Counted from the first letter of the stretch, positions 9,309 through 17,663 are shown. The stretch: 64,000 nt of DNA from Curtobacterium sp. 9128 (GCF_007673775.1 NZ_VEAF01000004.1:249451-313450); one strand, 5' to 3'. Numbers and translations are program-made. The notes: generated from the sequence alone by a model not told the origin.

Positions 9309-9328
9309 GCGCGCCGTCGGCCCTGGTG

Positions 9329-9342
9329 GTTGCATTTGCAAC
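9329..9342. promoter_or_regulatory. Palindrome over the -35 of the exporter gene
   Basis: GTTGCATTTGCAAC, 6-bp arms around TT. It overlaps the -35 hexamer of the following promoter and has the look of a MarR-type operator. The cognate regulator is not identified; a MarR gene lies at 17151. Confidence 0.5.
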
Positions 9343-9365
9343 ATCAACCGTCCAGACGGTACAGT
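9336..9365 (+). promoter_or_regulatory. Exporter promoter with embedded operator
   Basis: TTGCAA (9336-9341), 18-nt spacer, TACAGT (9360-9365). The spacer contains the palindrome ACCGTC-CA-GACGGT (9347-9360), typical in size and position of a TetR-type operator. Repression by a TetR protein is inferred; which one is unknown. Confidence 0.65.
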
Positions 9366-9437
9366 AGAGGGGTCCTGCCGGCCGCGTGACGACTTCCGCG
9401 CCCGTGACACCACCCCCGAAGTCCGTGGAGCACCACC

Positions 9438-10961
9438 ATGTCCGCACTCCTCACCAGCCCCATCGCCACGCGTGTCACCGCCAGCCGTGCGCGCCGCTTC
9501 CTGGCGCTCGCGGTGCTGATGCTCCCGGTCCTCCTGATCTCCGTCGACAACACGATCCTGAGCTTCGCGCTGCCGTCGATCTCCCGCGCGTTGAACCCGG
9601 ACGCGACCACGCAGCTCTGGATCGTCGACGCCTACCCGCTCGTCCTCGCCGGGCTGCTCGTCGTGATGGGCAGTGTCGGCGACCGCATCGGCCGTCGTCG
9701 CATCCTGGTCATCGGCGCCAGCGGGTTCGCCGCGATGAGCGTCGCCGCCGCGTTCGCCACCGATGCCTGGATGCTCGTCGCCGCCCGCGTCGCGATGGGG
9801 GTCTTCGGGGCGATGCTCATGCCGGCGACGCTGTCCATCATCCGGAACGTCTTCCCGGACGCCACCGAACGGCGGATGGCGCTGGCGGTGTGGTCGACCA
9901 TGTTCGCGGCCGGCAACGCGCTCGGGCCGCTCGTCGGCGGTGCGCTGCTCGCGCACCTGCACTGGGGGAGTGTCTTCCTCGTCGCGGTGCCGATCCTCGC
10001 GCTCATGCTCGTCGGCGTGCCGTTCTGCGTGCCGGAGTCGCGCGACCCGAACCCCGGGCCCGTCGACGTGCCGAGCATGCTGCTGTCCCTCGGGGCCCTC
10101 GCGCCGACCGCGTGGGCGATCAAGTCGGTCGTGCACCCGGAGGAGCGTGGCCTCGCCGTCGCCATGGTCGCCGTCGGTGTGCTCTGCGGCATCGCGTTCG
10201 TCCGTCGGCAGCTGCGCTCCCGCACGCCCATGCTCGACCTCCGACTGTTCCGCAGCCGGCCCTTCACCGGCAGCATCCTGATGAACATGGCCGCGATGTT
10301 CTCGCTCACCGGGTTCCTGTTCTTCATCGCGCAGCACCTGCAGCTCGTCGCAGGGCTCGACCCCTTCGCGTCCGGTGTGGTCCTGATCCCCGGGTCCGTG
10401 CTCACCATCGTCGCGGGACTCGCCGTCGTGCCGGTCGTCGCCCGCGTCGCACCGCGCTGGGTCGTGGCCGTCGCGCTGCTCTTCTCGGCCGCCGCCTACG
10501 CGATGGTCGCGCTGCTCGGGCACCACGCGTCGATCGCCGCGCTGGCGTTCGCGTTCGTGCTGCTCGGCATCGGGATCGGTGCGTCCGAGACCGTCACGAA
10601 CGACCTCATCATCTCGACGGCCCCGGCGGACAAGTCGGGTGCGGCGTCGGCGCTGTCCGAGACCGCGTACGAGATCGGGGCGGTGCTCGGCACGGCCGTG
10701 CTCGGGACGATCCTCGCGACGACCTACCGGGCGCACGTCGTCGTGCCGGACGGGCTGTCGTCGTCGGCGCACGTCGCGGCGCAGGAGACCCTCGGGGGAG
10801 CGGTGTCCGCTGCCGGTGACCTCGGCGGGGCGGCGGGCCAGGTGCTCCTCGAGTCGGCCCGTGCGGCGTTCGACTCCGGCGTGACGATCACGGCCGGTGT
10901 CGCCGCCGTGCTGATGGTCGTCGCCGCTGCCGGTGCCGTGGTGATGCTGCGGCGCCGCTGA
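9438..10961 (+). CDS. MFS drug exporter, DHA2/QacA type (14 TMS)
   Basis: A 507-aa proton-driven multidrug or dye exporter of the cytoplasmic membrane. Visible are motif A (GSVGDRIGRRR, after helix 2), an acidic residue in helix 1 (VDNTILSFALP, motif D1), the motif C region in helix 5 (GNALGPLVGG), and roughly 14 hydrophobic segments. ATG 9438 follows GTGGAGCACC. The gene has its own two-operator promoter, as expected for a substrate-induced pump. Substrate unknown. Confidence 0.9.
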   Translation: MSALLTSPIATRVTASRARRFLALAVLMLPVLLISVDNTILSFALPSISRALNPDATTQLWIVDAYPLVLAGLLVVMGSVGDRIGRRRILVIGASGFAAMSVAAAFATDAWMLVAARVAMGVFGAMLMPATLSIIRNVFPDATERRMALAVWSTMFAAGNALGPLVGGALLAHLHWGSVFLVAVPILALMLVGVPFCVPESRDPNPGPVDVPSMLLSLGALAPTAWAIKSVVHPEERGLAVAMVAVGVLCGIAFVRRQLRSRTPMLDLRLFRSRPFTGSILMNMAAMFSLTGFLFFIAQHLQLVAGLDPFASGVVLIPGSVLTIVAGLAVVPVVARVAPRWVVAVALLFSAAAYAMVALLGHHASIAALAFAFVLLGIGIGASETVTNDLIISTAPADKSGAASALSETAYEIGAVLGTAVLGTILATTYRAHVVVPDGLSSSAHVAAQETLGGAVSAAGDLGGAAGQVLLESARAAFDSGVTITAGVAAVLMVVAAAGAVVMLRRR

Positions 10962-10966
10962 CGTCG

Positions 10967-11262
10967 AGTGCGCGGGGGCGCGGGCGCGGCGGGGCGGGGC
11001 CGGGTGCGCGGGCGCGAACGGCGCACGGTGCGACGCGCACGGTGCGCCGTTGCCCCTCCGCGCGGGTTTGCCTGCTTCGTGCGGCGCTGTTCCGCCGCAC
11101 GGGGCGATCAACAGCGCACGACCCGCGAACGGCGCACCGTGCGGCGCTGCGAACCCGGCACCGTGCGGCGACGCGAACCGCGCACCGTGCGGCGCGGCGG
11201 ACCCCACCTGCCGCGAAGCCCGCACCGTGCGCAGCGGCACGCCCGGGCTGCACCGAACCTGG
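10967..11262. repeat. Intergenic cluster of GCACSGTGC palindromes
   Basis: About 300 nt with no convincing gene. The core GCACCGTGCGGC or its complement recurs at least five times. At 11125-11196 three copies sit in tandem with an exact 24-bp period, each starting GCGAAC. The core CCGCACGGTGCGG is itself palindromic. The same core fills the space at 42.77-43.17 kb, so this is an interspersed chromosomal repeat family. ORFs called across it are compositional artefacts. Confidence 0.75.
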
Positions 11263-11268
11263 GAATCG

Positions 11269-11299
11269 TTGACCTCAACCTCGCTTGAGGTCCTACGTT
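11269..11299 (+). promoter_or_regulatory. MerR-type promoter with SoxR-box-like operator
   Basis: TTGACC (11269-11274) and TACGTT (11294-11299) are separated by 19 nt, the long spacer typical of MerR-family activated promoters. The spacer holds the inverted repeat ACCTCAA-6-TTGAGGT (11272-11291), which matches the published SoxR box (CCTCAAG...CTTGAGG) except for one inner base. No soxR gene is in the window, so the regulator would act in trans. Confidence 0.75.
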
Positions 11300-11352
11300 G
11301 GGTTGTGGCGACCGAGACACCGGCCGCTCCCACCTGAACGAGGAACGAACCC

Positions 11353-11886
11353 ACGACTCAGCAGCCCGAAGCACCATCGTCGGACCGTGCACCGGCGACC
11401 ATCGCCGACGCGTACAAGTCGGCGTTCCGCGGCCACCCCGCCGGCGTCGCGGTCATCACCGCCGAGGGGCCCGACGGCCCCACGGGACTCACGGCATCGA
11501 GCGTCGCCAGCGTCGCGATCGACCCGCCCGTGCTGGTGTTCTCGCTCTCGACCAACTCCGGCTCGGCCGGCACGGTCCTCGGTGCGCCGGTGTTCGTCGT
11601 CCACCTGATGGACTCCCACGGCGTCGCGCTCGCGAAGCGGTTCGCCTCGACCGGCAGCCCCGCGGCGGACGACCCGATCTGGGGCACCCTGCCGTCGGGG
11701 GACCGGTACCTGCCGTCCGCCGCATCGGTCCTGCGCTGCCGACCGCTCTCGACGACGCCGATCGGCAGCTCGACGGTGGTCGTCGCCGAGGTCCTGGACA
11801 TCGTCCTCGGCACCGACCGGGGCGAGCCGTTGGTCTACCACAACCGGGAATTCCACTCCCTCACCGATCGTTCCCGGCTCTCATGA
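11353..11886 (+). CDS. Flavin reductase family protein, non-canonical (ACG) start
   Basis: A 177-aa protein of the flavin reductase-like, FMN-binding family (split beta-barrel): PAGVAVITA, TASSVASVAIDPPVLVFSL, and a late FHSL. It probably reduces FMN/FAD with NAD(P)H or supplies a monooxygenase. The frame has a stop at 11335-11337, and no ATG, GTG or TTG until GTG 11530, which would delete the first 59 residues. The homologous N-terminus instead begins TTQQPEAP at ACG 11353, correctly spaced after GAGGAA. The start is therefore either a rare ACG or an ATG lost by mutation or sequence error. It lies between the SoxR-box promoter and sodA. Confidence 0.72.
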   Translation, partial: TTQQPEAPSSDRAPATIADAYKSAFRGHPAGVAVITAEGPDGPTGLTASSVASVAIDPPVLVFSLSTNSGSAGTVLGAPVFVVHLMDSHGVALAKRFASTGSPAADDPIWGTLPSGDRYLPSAASVLRCRPLSTTPIGSSTVVVAEVLDIVLGTDRGEPLVYHNREFHSLTDRSRLS

Positions 11887-11930
11887 GCCGCGGAGCACCA
11901 TCCGCACACCACTGATCGAAAGGAACTCGC

Positions 11931-12545
11931 ATGGCTGAGTACACCCTGCCGGAGCTGCCGTACGACTACGCCGCACTCGAGCCGCACATCAGCGGCAAGA
12001 TCATGCAGCTGCACCACGACAAGCACCACCAGACCTACGTGACGGGTGCGAACACCGCGCTCGAGCAGCTCGCCGAGGCCCGCGAGTCGGGCAACCTCGC
12101 GAACGTCAACAAGCTCGAGAAGGACCTCGCGTTCAACCTCGGCGGCCACGTCAACCACTCGATCTTCTGGACCAACCTCGGCCCGGACACGAAGGTCCCG
12201 GAGGGCGAGCTCGCCGCCGCGATCGACGAGTTCTTCGGCTCGTTCGAGAAGTTCCAGGCCCAGTTCACCGCGGTCGCCACGGGCATCCAGGGCTCCGGCT
12301 GGTCCGTCCTCGCCTGGGACACCGTCGGCCAGAAGCTGACCACGTTCCAGCTGTTCGACCAGCAGGCCAACGTGCCGTTCGGCCTCGTCCCGGTCTTCAT
12401 GCTCGACATGTGGGAGCACGCGTTCTACCTCGACTACCTCAACGTCAAGGCGGACTACGTGAAGGCCGTCTGGAACATCGTCGACTGGGAGAACGTCGCG
12501 GCACGCTTCGCGAACGCCAAGTCCCAGCGGTTCGTCACGCTCTGA
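11931..12545 (+). CDS. sodA: Superoxide dismutase (Mn/Fe)
   Basis: Dismutates superoxide to H2O2 and O2; 204 aa, normal length. All four metal ligands are visible: His28 (LHHDKHH), His76 ([10 protein letters not shown]), Asp159 and His163 ([10 protein letters not shown]). Mn is likely, but the sequence does not fix the metal. ATG follows AAGGA. It is only 44 nt after the flavin reductase gene, so both may be read from the SoxR-box promoter, giving a redox-stress unit. A 46-bp hairpin ends it. Confidence 0.95.
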   Translation: MAEYTLPELPYDYAALEPHISGKIMQLHHDKHHQTYVTGANTALEQLAEARESGNLANVNKLEKDLAFNLGGHVNHSIFWTNLGPDTKVPEGELAAAIDEFFGSFEKFQAQFTAVATGIQGSGWSVLAWDTVGQKLTTFQLFDQQANVPFGLVPVFMLDMWEHAFYLDYLNVKADYVKAVWNIVDWENVAARFANAKSQRFVTL

Positions 12546-12557
12546 GCTGACACCGAC

Positions 12558-12603
12558 ACGAACGGGAGGCGCGGTGCCAGCTGGCACCGCGCCTCCCGTT
12601 CGT
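12558..12603. terminator. Perfect 46-bp palindrome after sodA
   Basis: 23-bp arms without mismatches, core GGTGCCAGCTGGCACC, flanked by GGAGGC and GCCTCC. Starts 13 nt after the sodA stop and lies between sodA and the convergent TetR gene. Nearly the same core is found after proC (22259-22290). Confidence 0.8.
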
Positions 12604-12634
12604 CTGCTCCGCGTGGCGCGCGGTGCGCGGCCCG

Positions 12635-13231
12635 TCAGACCGGCTGCAGTGACGCTCCCGCCGCGAGTTCCTTCGCCACCTGCCGGAGCGCCCGGTCGGC
12701 GTCGACGTGGTCCGCGTCGACGATGACGCCCCACTGCACGCCGCGAGCCGCGAGCACGGCGTTCTGCGCCGCCCGCTCGGCAGCGGCACCGTACCCGTGC
12801 GCGCGGCACCAGGCCGCGAGCATCCCGACCTGGATGCGGTGCACGGCGCGCTCGCGTGTGCGGCCGTCGAGCGTCTCGACGGCACCGAGCTCGAAGGTGA
12901 GCCGGGCGGAGAGGAGTCGCTCAGGGTCGTCGAGGCCGCCGAACACGGCGACCAGGTGGTCGGCCAACGCCGCGACGTCTGCGCCGGGGTCGAGCACCAC
13001 CCGGGTCGTCGCCGCGGACACGTGGTCGACGACGGCGTCGATCAGGGCGTCCCGGGTGCCGAAGTGGTAGACGATCGGGTAGGCGCTGGTCCCGAGCACG
13101 CGCCCCAGGCTGCGCACGGAGACGTCCTCGACCTTCGTCTCCTGCAGGTGGTGCGCGACCTTGCGTACGATCGCGGGTCGCAGGGTCGGGTCGGGCTTGC
13201 GGGGCATGGCGTCTCCGGCGAGGTCGGACAT
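12635..13231 (-). CDS. TetR family transcriptional regulator
   Basis: Up to 198 aa. HTH region VSVRSLGRVLGTSAYPIVYHFGTRDALIDAVV (about residues 38-69). The start could also be ATG 13207 (MPRKPDP). The C-terminal domain is of the generic TetR_C type with no ligand motif. The palindrome CCGGTA-TGT-TACCGG at 13250-13264 lies just upstream and suggests autoregulation. The neighbour across the gap is the divergent PfkB kinase, which could share control. Confidence 0.88.
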   Translation of the reverse strand: MSDLAGDAMPRKPDPTLRPAIVRKVAHHLQETKVEDVSVRSLGRVLGTSAYPIVYHFGTRDALIDAVVDHVSAATTRVVLDPGADVAALADHLVAVFGGLDDPERLLSARLTFELGAVETLDGRTRERAVHRIQVGMLAAWCRAHGYGAAAERAAQNAVLAARGVQWGVIVDADHVDADRALRQVAKELAAGASLQPV

Positions 13232-13249
13232 CCGGCAGGATGTGGTCTA

Positions 13250-13264
13250 CCGGTATGTTACCGG
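13250..13264. promoter_or_regulatory. Palindromic operator between tetR and the PfkB gene
   Basis: CCGGTA-TGT-TACCGG, 6-bp perfect arms, 19 nt upstream of the TetR start and 84 nt upstream of the divergent kinase. The stretch TAACAT within it on the minus strand could be a -10 box. Typical of TetR autoregulation; inferred. Confidence 0.55.
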
Positions 13265-13347
13265 CTACGGCCGACACGGAGACCCCTCGTGCTCCCGGGG
13301 GATCGACCGAATCGGAGCTTTGCTCGGATTCCCGTACCATTGATGTG

Positions 13348-14322
13348 ATGACACCCCCGATCGAGCCTCCAGCGCGCCCGTCGCGCCCCGAGGGCCCGCG
13401 TGGCGGACGCCAGCTCGCGGGGCGACGGCGCGGGGCGGGGAAACGCTTCCTCGTCGTCGGCGACCTGCTCGACGCGGTCCTGGTCGACACCACGGCGACC
13501 GCCGTCGGCGACGACGACCCGGCGGCCCGCATCCGGCACCGCCCGGCCGGAGCTGCAGGCGTGACCGCCACCTGGCTCGGATGGCTCGGAGCGGACGTCG
13601 ACATGGTCGGCCGGGTCGGCGTCGACGACGTCTACCGACACGAACGGTCGCTCCTCGACGCCGGGGTCCGGCCGCACCTGCGGTACGACGCCCAGACGTC
13701 GACCGGCGCGCTCGTGTCCGTCCGGAGCGACGCCGGACGGACCGCGATGGCCGACGGCGCGGCGAGTGCATCGCTGACCGCCGAGGACGTCCCGGAGGAG
13801 CTCGTCGCCCGAGCCGACATCGTGCACCTGACCGGAGGAGCGCTGTTCGGGTCCGGCGGTGCCGACCGCGTCGCCGCACTGGTCGCCCGAGCGCGCACGG
13901 GCACGGCGCGGGTCGCGCTCGATCCCTCGTCGGTCGCAGCCGTGCGGAGCATCGGAGCGTCGTCGTTCCTCGAGGCGGTCCACGGCGTGGACGTCATCAC
14001 ACCGAACCAGGCCGAGGCGCTCGAGCTCACCGGCGAGGCCACCCCGTCCGCCGCGGTCCGTGTGCTCACGCGGCACGTTCCGCTCGTGGTCCTCACGCTC
14101 GGCGAGTACGGCGTCATGGTCGGGCGGCGCGGCCGACCGGCACAGACCGTCCCGGCGACCCCGGCCACCGTGGTCGACGGCTTCGGCGCCGGGGACGCGT
14201 TCGCCGCGGGGTTCCTCCGCGCCTGGGCGACCGACCCCGTCCGCGTCGGCGCCGCGGCACGGGAGGGTGCGCGGGTCGCAGCGCGCGCCGTCGGCTTCGT
14301 CGGAGGACGCCCGCCGGTGTGA
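13348..14322 (+). CDS. PfkB (ribokinase) family carbohydrate kinase
   Basis: Phosphorylates a sugar or nucleoside using ATP; 324 aa. The ribokinase C-terminal signature VVDGFGAGDAFAAGF, with the catalytic Asp in GAGD, is complete, and the N-terminal GAAGVTATWLGWLGADVDMVGRVGVDD region matches substrate-binding features. The first 30 residues are a Pro/Arg-rich tail. TACCAT at 13335-13340 is 7 nt before ATG, suggesting a leaderless transcript. Substrate not predictable. Confidence 0.88.
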   Translation: MTPPIEPPARPSRPEGPRGGRQLAGRRRGAGKRFLVVGDLLDAVLVDTTATAVGDDDPAARIRHRPAGAAGVTATWLGWLGADVDMVGRVGVDDVYRHERSLLDAGVRPHLRYDAQTSTGALVSVRSDAGRTAMADGAASASLTAEDVPEELVARADIVHLTGGALFGSGGADRVAALVARARTGTARVALDPSSVAAVRSIGASSFLEAVHGVDVITPNQAEALELTGEATPSAAVRVLTRHVPLVVLTLGEYGVMVGRRGRPAQTVPATPATVVDGFGAGDAFAAGFLRAWATDPVRVGAAAREGARVAARAVGFVGGRPPV

Positions 14323-14347
14323 CCCGCACCGGACGGTCGCTCGGCGA

Positions 14348-15808
14348 TCAGCGTTCGCTGGGCTCCGCGACGCAGGTGAGCGTCTGGACCAGCCCGGCCG
14401 CCAACGGTGCCAGCCGGATCTCGATCCGCAGGCGTCCGCTCGTCCCGGGCAGCCACCAGCGGAGGTGTGTCGGCGTCGCCGACTCCTCGGCGACCGGCGA
14501 TGCCGTCAGGTCGGCCCCGACGGCCGCCACCGCCTCGGCCACCGCGCTCCGACGACGGTCGTAGGGGACGTCCATGGCCACGTTCGGCGTGCAGACCGCG
14601 TCGGCGAGGCGATCGTCCCAGTCGGACAGGAGGCGCGTCACGGCCGCCTGCGCAGCCCGCGTCTCGGGGAGCACCCGCACCGGTCGCCGGCCGTCAGCCG
14701 CAGCCGGGTCCGCCGCCCGGTCCGCGGCTGCCGACGCGGCCAGCATGAGGTCGTGGGCCGTCTCGGTCGGGACGGACACCTTCGCCTGCGTCGCGTTCTC
14801 GAAGGCCACGACCCCGAGCCCGGTCCGGACCGACCAGCGCATGTGCGCGGAGAACCCGGGGTAGCCGCCGGAGTGCGACACGATCGTGCCGTGGTCGTCG
14901 TCGTGCTCGACGAAGAGGCCGAAGCCGTAGCCGATCGGACGCTTCGCGCTCGGGAGCGCGGTCCGGGGGATCTGCCGCATCGCCTGCTGCATCGTCCGCC
15001 GGTCGGCCGCGGAGACGGGCCCGGGTTCGGCAGCCGCGCCGGACCGGATCGGGGCGAACGCCGAGGAGAGATGGCGAGCCCACCGCGACAGGTCCGTGAC
15101 GGTCGAGAACAGCCCACCGATCGGCGAGAACGCTCCAGGCCCGCTCAGGGGGAGTGGCTCCCACGTCCCGGCGAAGGGACGCGCGCCGACGACGACGTGC
15201 CCGTGTGCGTCGGACGCCTGGAAGACGGTTTCGTCGAGGCCGAGCGGGCGGAGCACGGAGTCGGTGGCGACCTCGGTGAACGGGCGCCCGGCCGCGTGCG
15301 CCACCGCCCGACCGAGCAGGGCGTACCCGAGGTTCGAGTAGGCGAACCCGGTGCCGGGGACGGAGTCGAACAGCAGTCCGTCGCGCAGGACCGCGTCGAG
15401 CTCGTCGTCCGAGATCGACTCCTGGCGGTCGCCCCACGGGTCGTCGGTCGGGAACCCGGCCGACATCGTCAGGAGCATCCGCAGCGTGGGGACGGGGGAG
15501 TCCGGCGTCGGGAGTCGCACGGCGGCGAACGCCGGCACCGCGTCGGTGATCGGTGCGTCCAGGTCGATGCGGCCGTCGGCCACCAGCGTCAGGAGCGTGG
15601 CGGCCGTGACGCTCTTCGTGCACGAGGCGATGCGGTACACGGTGTCCGCGTGGGGCGCTCGGCCGTCCCCGCGGTCGCCGTGCCCGCCGGACGCGACGAG
15701 CCCGTCGGGGTCGAAGACGCCCCACACGGAACTCGGGGCGACGCCGCGGTCCACCCGGTCGCGGAAGAGCGCGTCGATCTGCTCGATCGTGGCGGTGTCG
15801 ATCGTCAT
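14348..15808 (-). CDS. Serine hydrolase, beta-lactamase/class C family
   Basis: 486 aa. The class C/EstB active-site set is visible: Ser62-Cys-Thr-Lys65 (SxxK), Tyr157-Ser-Asn159 (YxN) and HSGG late in the domain. The catalytic domain spans about 1-340; the C-terminal 140 residues are an extra domain without recognised motifs. No signal peptide, so it is probably a cytoplasmic esterase or peptidase-like enzyme rather than a secreted beta-lactamase. ATG 15808 overlaps the photolyase stop (ATGA), making it the last gene of a marR-phr-hydrolase operon. Confidence 0.85.
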   Translation of the reverse strand: MTIDTATIEQIDALFRDRVDRGVAPSSVWGVFDPDGLVASGGHGDRGDGRAPHADTVYRIASCTKSVTAATLLTLVADGRIDLDAPITDAVPAFAAVRLPTPDSPVPTLRMLLTMSAGFPTDDPWGDRQESISDDELDAVLRDGLLFDSVPGTGFAYSNLGYALLGRAVAHAAGRPFTEVATDSVLRPLGLDETVFQASDAHGHVVVGARPFAGTWEPLPLSGPGAFSPIGGLFSTVTDLSRWARHLSSAFAPIRSGAAAEPGPVSAADRRTMQQAMRQIPRTALPSAKRPIGYGFGLFVEHDDDHGTIVSHSGGYPGFSAHMRWSVRTGLGVVAFENATQAKVSVPTETAHDLMLAASAAADRAADPAAADGRRPVRVLPETRAAQAAVTRLLSDWDDRLADAVCTPNVAMDVPYDRRRSAVAEAVAAVGADLTASPVAEESATPTHLRWWLPGTSGRLRIEIRLAPLAAGLVQTLTCVAEPSER

Positions 15809-17154
15809 GTGCGACGCATCTCCTCGTAGGCGGCGAGTGCCCGCTGCCGGGTCTCCTTGAGGTCGACCATGGGTTCCGGTCGGTCCTCGTCGGCGGGGAC
15901 CCACTGGCGGACGTACTCGCGGTGCGGGTCGAACCGTTCGAGCTGCCGGTCGGGGTTGAACACCCGGAAGTACGGCGCCGCATCGAACCCGGAACCAGCG
16001 ACCCACTGCCAGTTGCCGGGGTTGTTGGCGGCGTCGGCGTCCACCAGGGTGTCCCAGAACCACTGCTCGCCGACACGCCAGTCGACCAGGAGGTTCTTCA
16101 CGAGGAAGCTCGCCGCTGCCAGGCGCACCCGGTTGTGCATCGCGCCGGTGTGCCAGAGCTCGCGCATGCCGGCGTCGACGAGGTCGAACCCGGTCGTGCC
16201 CTGCTGCCACCGCCGGAGCTCCGCGGGGTCGGAGCGACGCCAGGGGAACGCGTCGAACTCCCGCCGGACGTTCACGGTGGCGATGTCGTCGCAGTGGAAG
16301 TACTCGTTCCAGTTGAACTCGCGCCACGCGAGCTGCCGGAGGAACGCCGGTGCCTGCTTGCGCTGCTCGGGCTCGAGTCGTTCGTGCAGCCGGTGCCACA
16401 CCTGGTAGGGACTGATCTCGCCCCAGCGCAGGTGCGGAGACAGGCTGCTCGTGGCGGCCATCGCCGGCTCGTCGCGCTGGTCGTAGTCCTCGAGCGCGTG
16501 CTCGACGAAGTGCTCGAGCCGACGGGAGGCACCGCGCTCCCCGGGCTCCCACGCGTCGCGGAAGCCGCCCGCCCAGTCCGGTGCCGTGGGGAGCAGCGAC
16601 CAGGCGTCGAGGTCGTCGCCGTCGACGTCGGCCGGCTCGGGGAGGTGCCGGGGCTTCGGGAGCGGGTGCCGCGGTTCCGGCATCGCGTTCGCCGCGTTCC
16701 AGAACGGCGTGAACACCTTGTAGGGCTCGCCCTGACCGGTGAGGACCGTCCACGGTTCCCAGAGCAGGTTGGCGGCGAAGCTGTGCACCTCGGTGCCGCG
16801 GTCCGTGAGCGACGCCTTGATGCCGGTGTCGACGTCCCGCTCGGCCTTGCCGTACCGACGGTTCCAGAAGACGGCGTCGGCGTCGGCGTCGGCGACGAGG
16901 GCGTCGATGACCTGCGCCGCCGGCCCCCGTCGCAGGACGAGGCGGGAGCCGCGCTCACGGAGGTCGTCGTCGAGGGCCGCGAGCGACTGGTGCAACCACC
17001 AGCGGGCCGCCGCACCGTGCGGACGGATGCCAGGGCTCGACTCGTCGAGGACGTGCACCACCGTCAGGGGCCCACCGTGGTCGATCCCGGCGCGGAGGGC
17101 CGGGTTGTCCGCCAGCCGGAGGTCGTCGCGGAGCCAGACCAGCGCGCCGGTCAC
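15805..17154 (-). CDS. phr: Deoxyribodipyrimidine photo-lyase
   Basis: Repairs UV cyclobutane pyrimidine dimers with light, FAD and an antenna chromophore. 449 aa, standard class I CPD length. The N-terminal photolyase fold (WLRDDLRLADNPAL) and the FAD domain, including NRVRLAAASFLVKNLLVDWR and NPGNWQWVAGSG, are clear. GTG 17154 is chosen because it gives the canonical LVWLRDDLR start and overlaps the marR stop as GTGA. It sits in an operon behind MarR, so repair capacity may be under MarR control. Confidence 0.95.
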   Translation of the reverse strand: MTGALVWLRDDLRLADNPALRAGIDHGGPLTVVHVLDESSPGIRPHGAAARWWLHQSLAALDDDLRERGSRLVLRRGPAAQVIDALVADADADAVFWNRRYGKAERDVDTGIKASLTDRGTEVHSFAANLLWEPWTVLTGQGEPYKVFTPFWNAANAMPEPRHPLPKPRHLPEPADVDGDDLDAWSLLPTAPDWAGGFRDAWEPGERGASRRLEHFVEHALEDYDQRDEPAMAATSSLSPHLRWGEISPYQVWHRLHERLEPEQRKQAPAFLRQLAWREFNWNEYFHCDDIATVNVRREFDAFPWRRSDPAELRRWQQGTTGFDLVDAGMRELWHTGAMHNRVRLAAASFLVKNLLVDWRVGEQWFWDTLVDADAANNPGNWQWVAGSGFDAAPYFRVFNPDRQLERFDPHREYVRQWVPADEDRPEPMVDLKETRQRALAAYEEMRRT

Positions 17155-17663
17155 ACCGCGGCCGCATCGGTCTGGGGGACCCGGACGGTCCGTCGTGCCG
17201 GAGTGGTCTCGGCCGACGCGAGCCGGAGCTTCGTGCAGAGCTCGGTCAGCGTGCGCTGCTCGGACTCGGTCAGCCCGGCGCCGACCTGCTCCGCGATGGC
17301 TGCCGCGTGCTGCACGGCGACCGCGCGGTAGACGTCGAAGCCGCGCGGGGTGAGCGCCACGATGACACCGCGTGCGTCGGTCGGGTCCGGCTGCTTCTCG
17401 ACGATCCCGCGGGAGGCGAGTCGGTCGACGAGCCTGCTGACGCTCGGTTGGGTCAGGAGCAGGTGCCCGGTGAGGTCGCGCATCCGGCACCGACGGCCCG
17501 GCTGCGTGGAGAGGTTGAAGCAGACGTCGTACTCGTTGAAGGAGATCTCCCCGCCGGGGAAGTCGGTGTTGAGGTTCCGCATCACCGCGACCTGCGCGCG
17601 GAAGAGCGCTTCCCAGGCGGCGACCGCCGTCGCCTTGTCGCTGCTGCGCGCCGTGTCGTTCAC
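17151..17663 (-). CDS. MarR family transcriptional regulator
   Basis: 170 aa winged-helix regulator. The recognition region reads MRDLTGHLLLTQPSVSRLVDRLASRGIVEKQPDPTDARG, typical of MarR including the DxR wing. It is the first gene of the operon with photolyase and hydrolase. The C-terminal 25 residues are a variable Ala/Thr/Arg tail. Ligand unknown. Confidence 0.9.
   Translation of the reverse strand: MNDTARSSDKATAVAAWEALFRAQVAVMRNLNTDFPGGEISFNEYDVCFNLSTQPGRRCRMRDLTGHLLLTQPSVSRLVDRLASRGIVEKQPDPTDARGVIVALTPRGFDVYRAVAVQHAAAIAEQVGAGLTESEQRTLTELCTKLRLASAETTPARRTVRVPQTDAAAV

Noticed and set aside
10967-11262. CRISPR array
   Set aside because: Units are 24 bp, palindromic and contiguous with no unique spacers; no cas genes nearby.
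8976-11354. 792-codon minus-strand open frame
   Set aside because: Antisense to the LacI and exporter genes and the repeat cluster; composition is Arg/Gly/Asp low-complexity with no domain. A GC-driven artefact.
9438-12545. Horizontally acquired resistance island
   Set aside because: No mobility genes, base composition uniform with neighbours; exporter, flavin reductase and SOD are common chromosomal genes.
14348-15808. Antibiotic-resistance beta-lactamase
   Set aside because: SxxK, YxN and HxG are shared by many esterases and peptidases; there is no signal peptide and the gene is co-transcribed with a photolyase.
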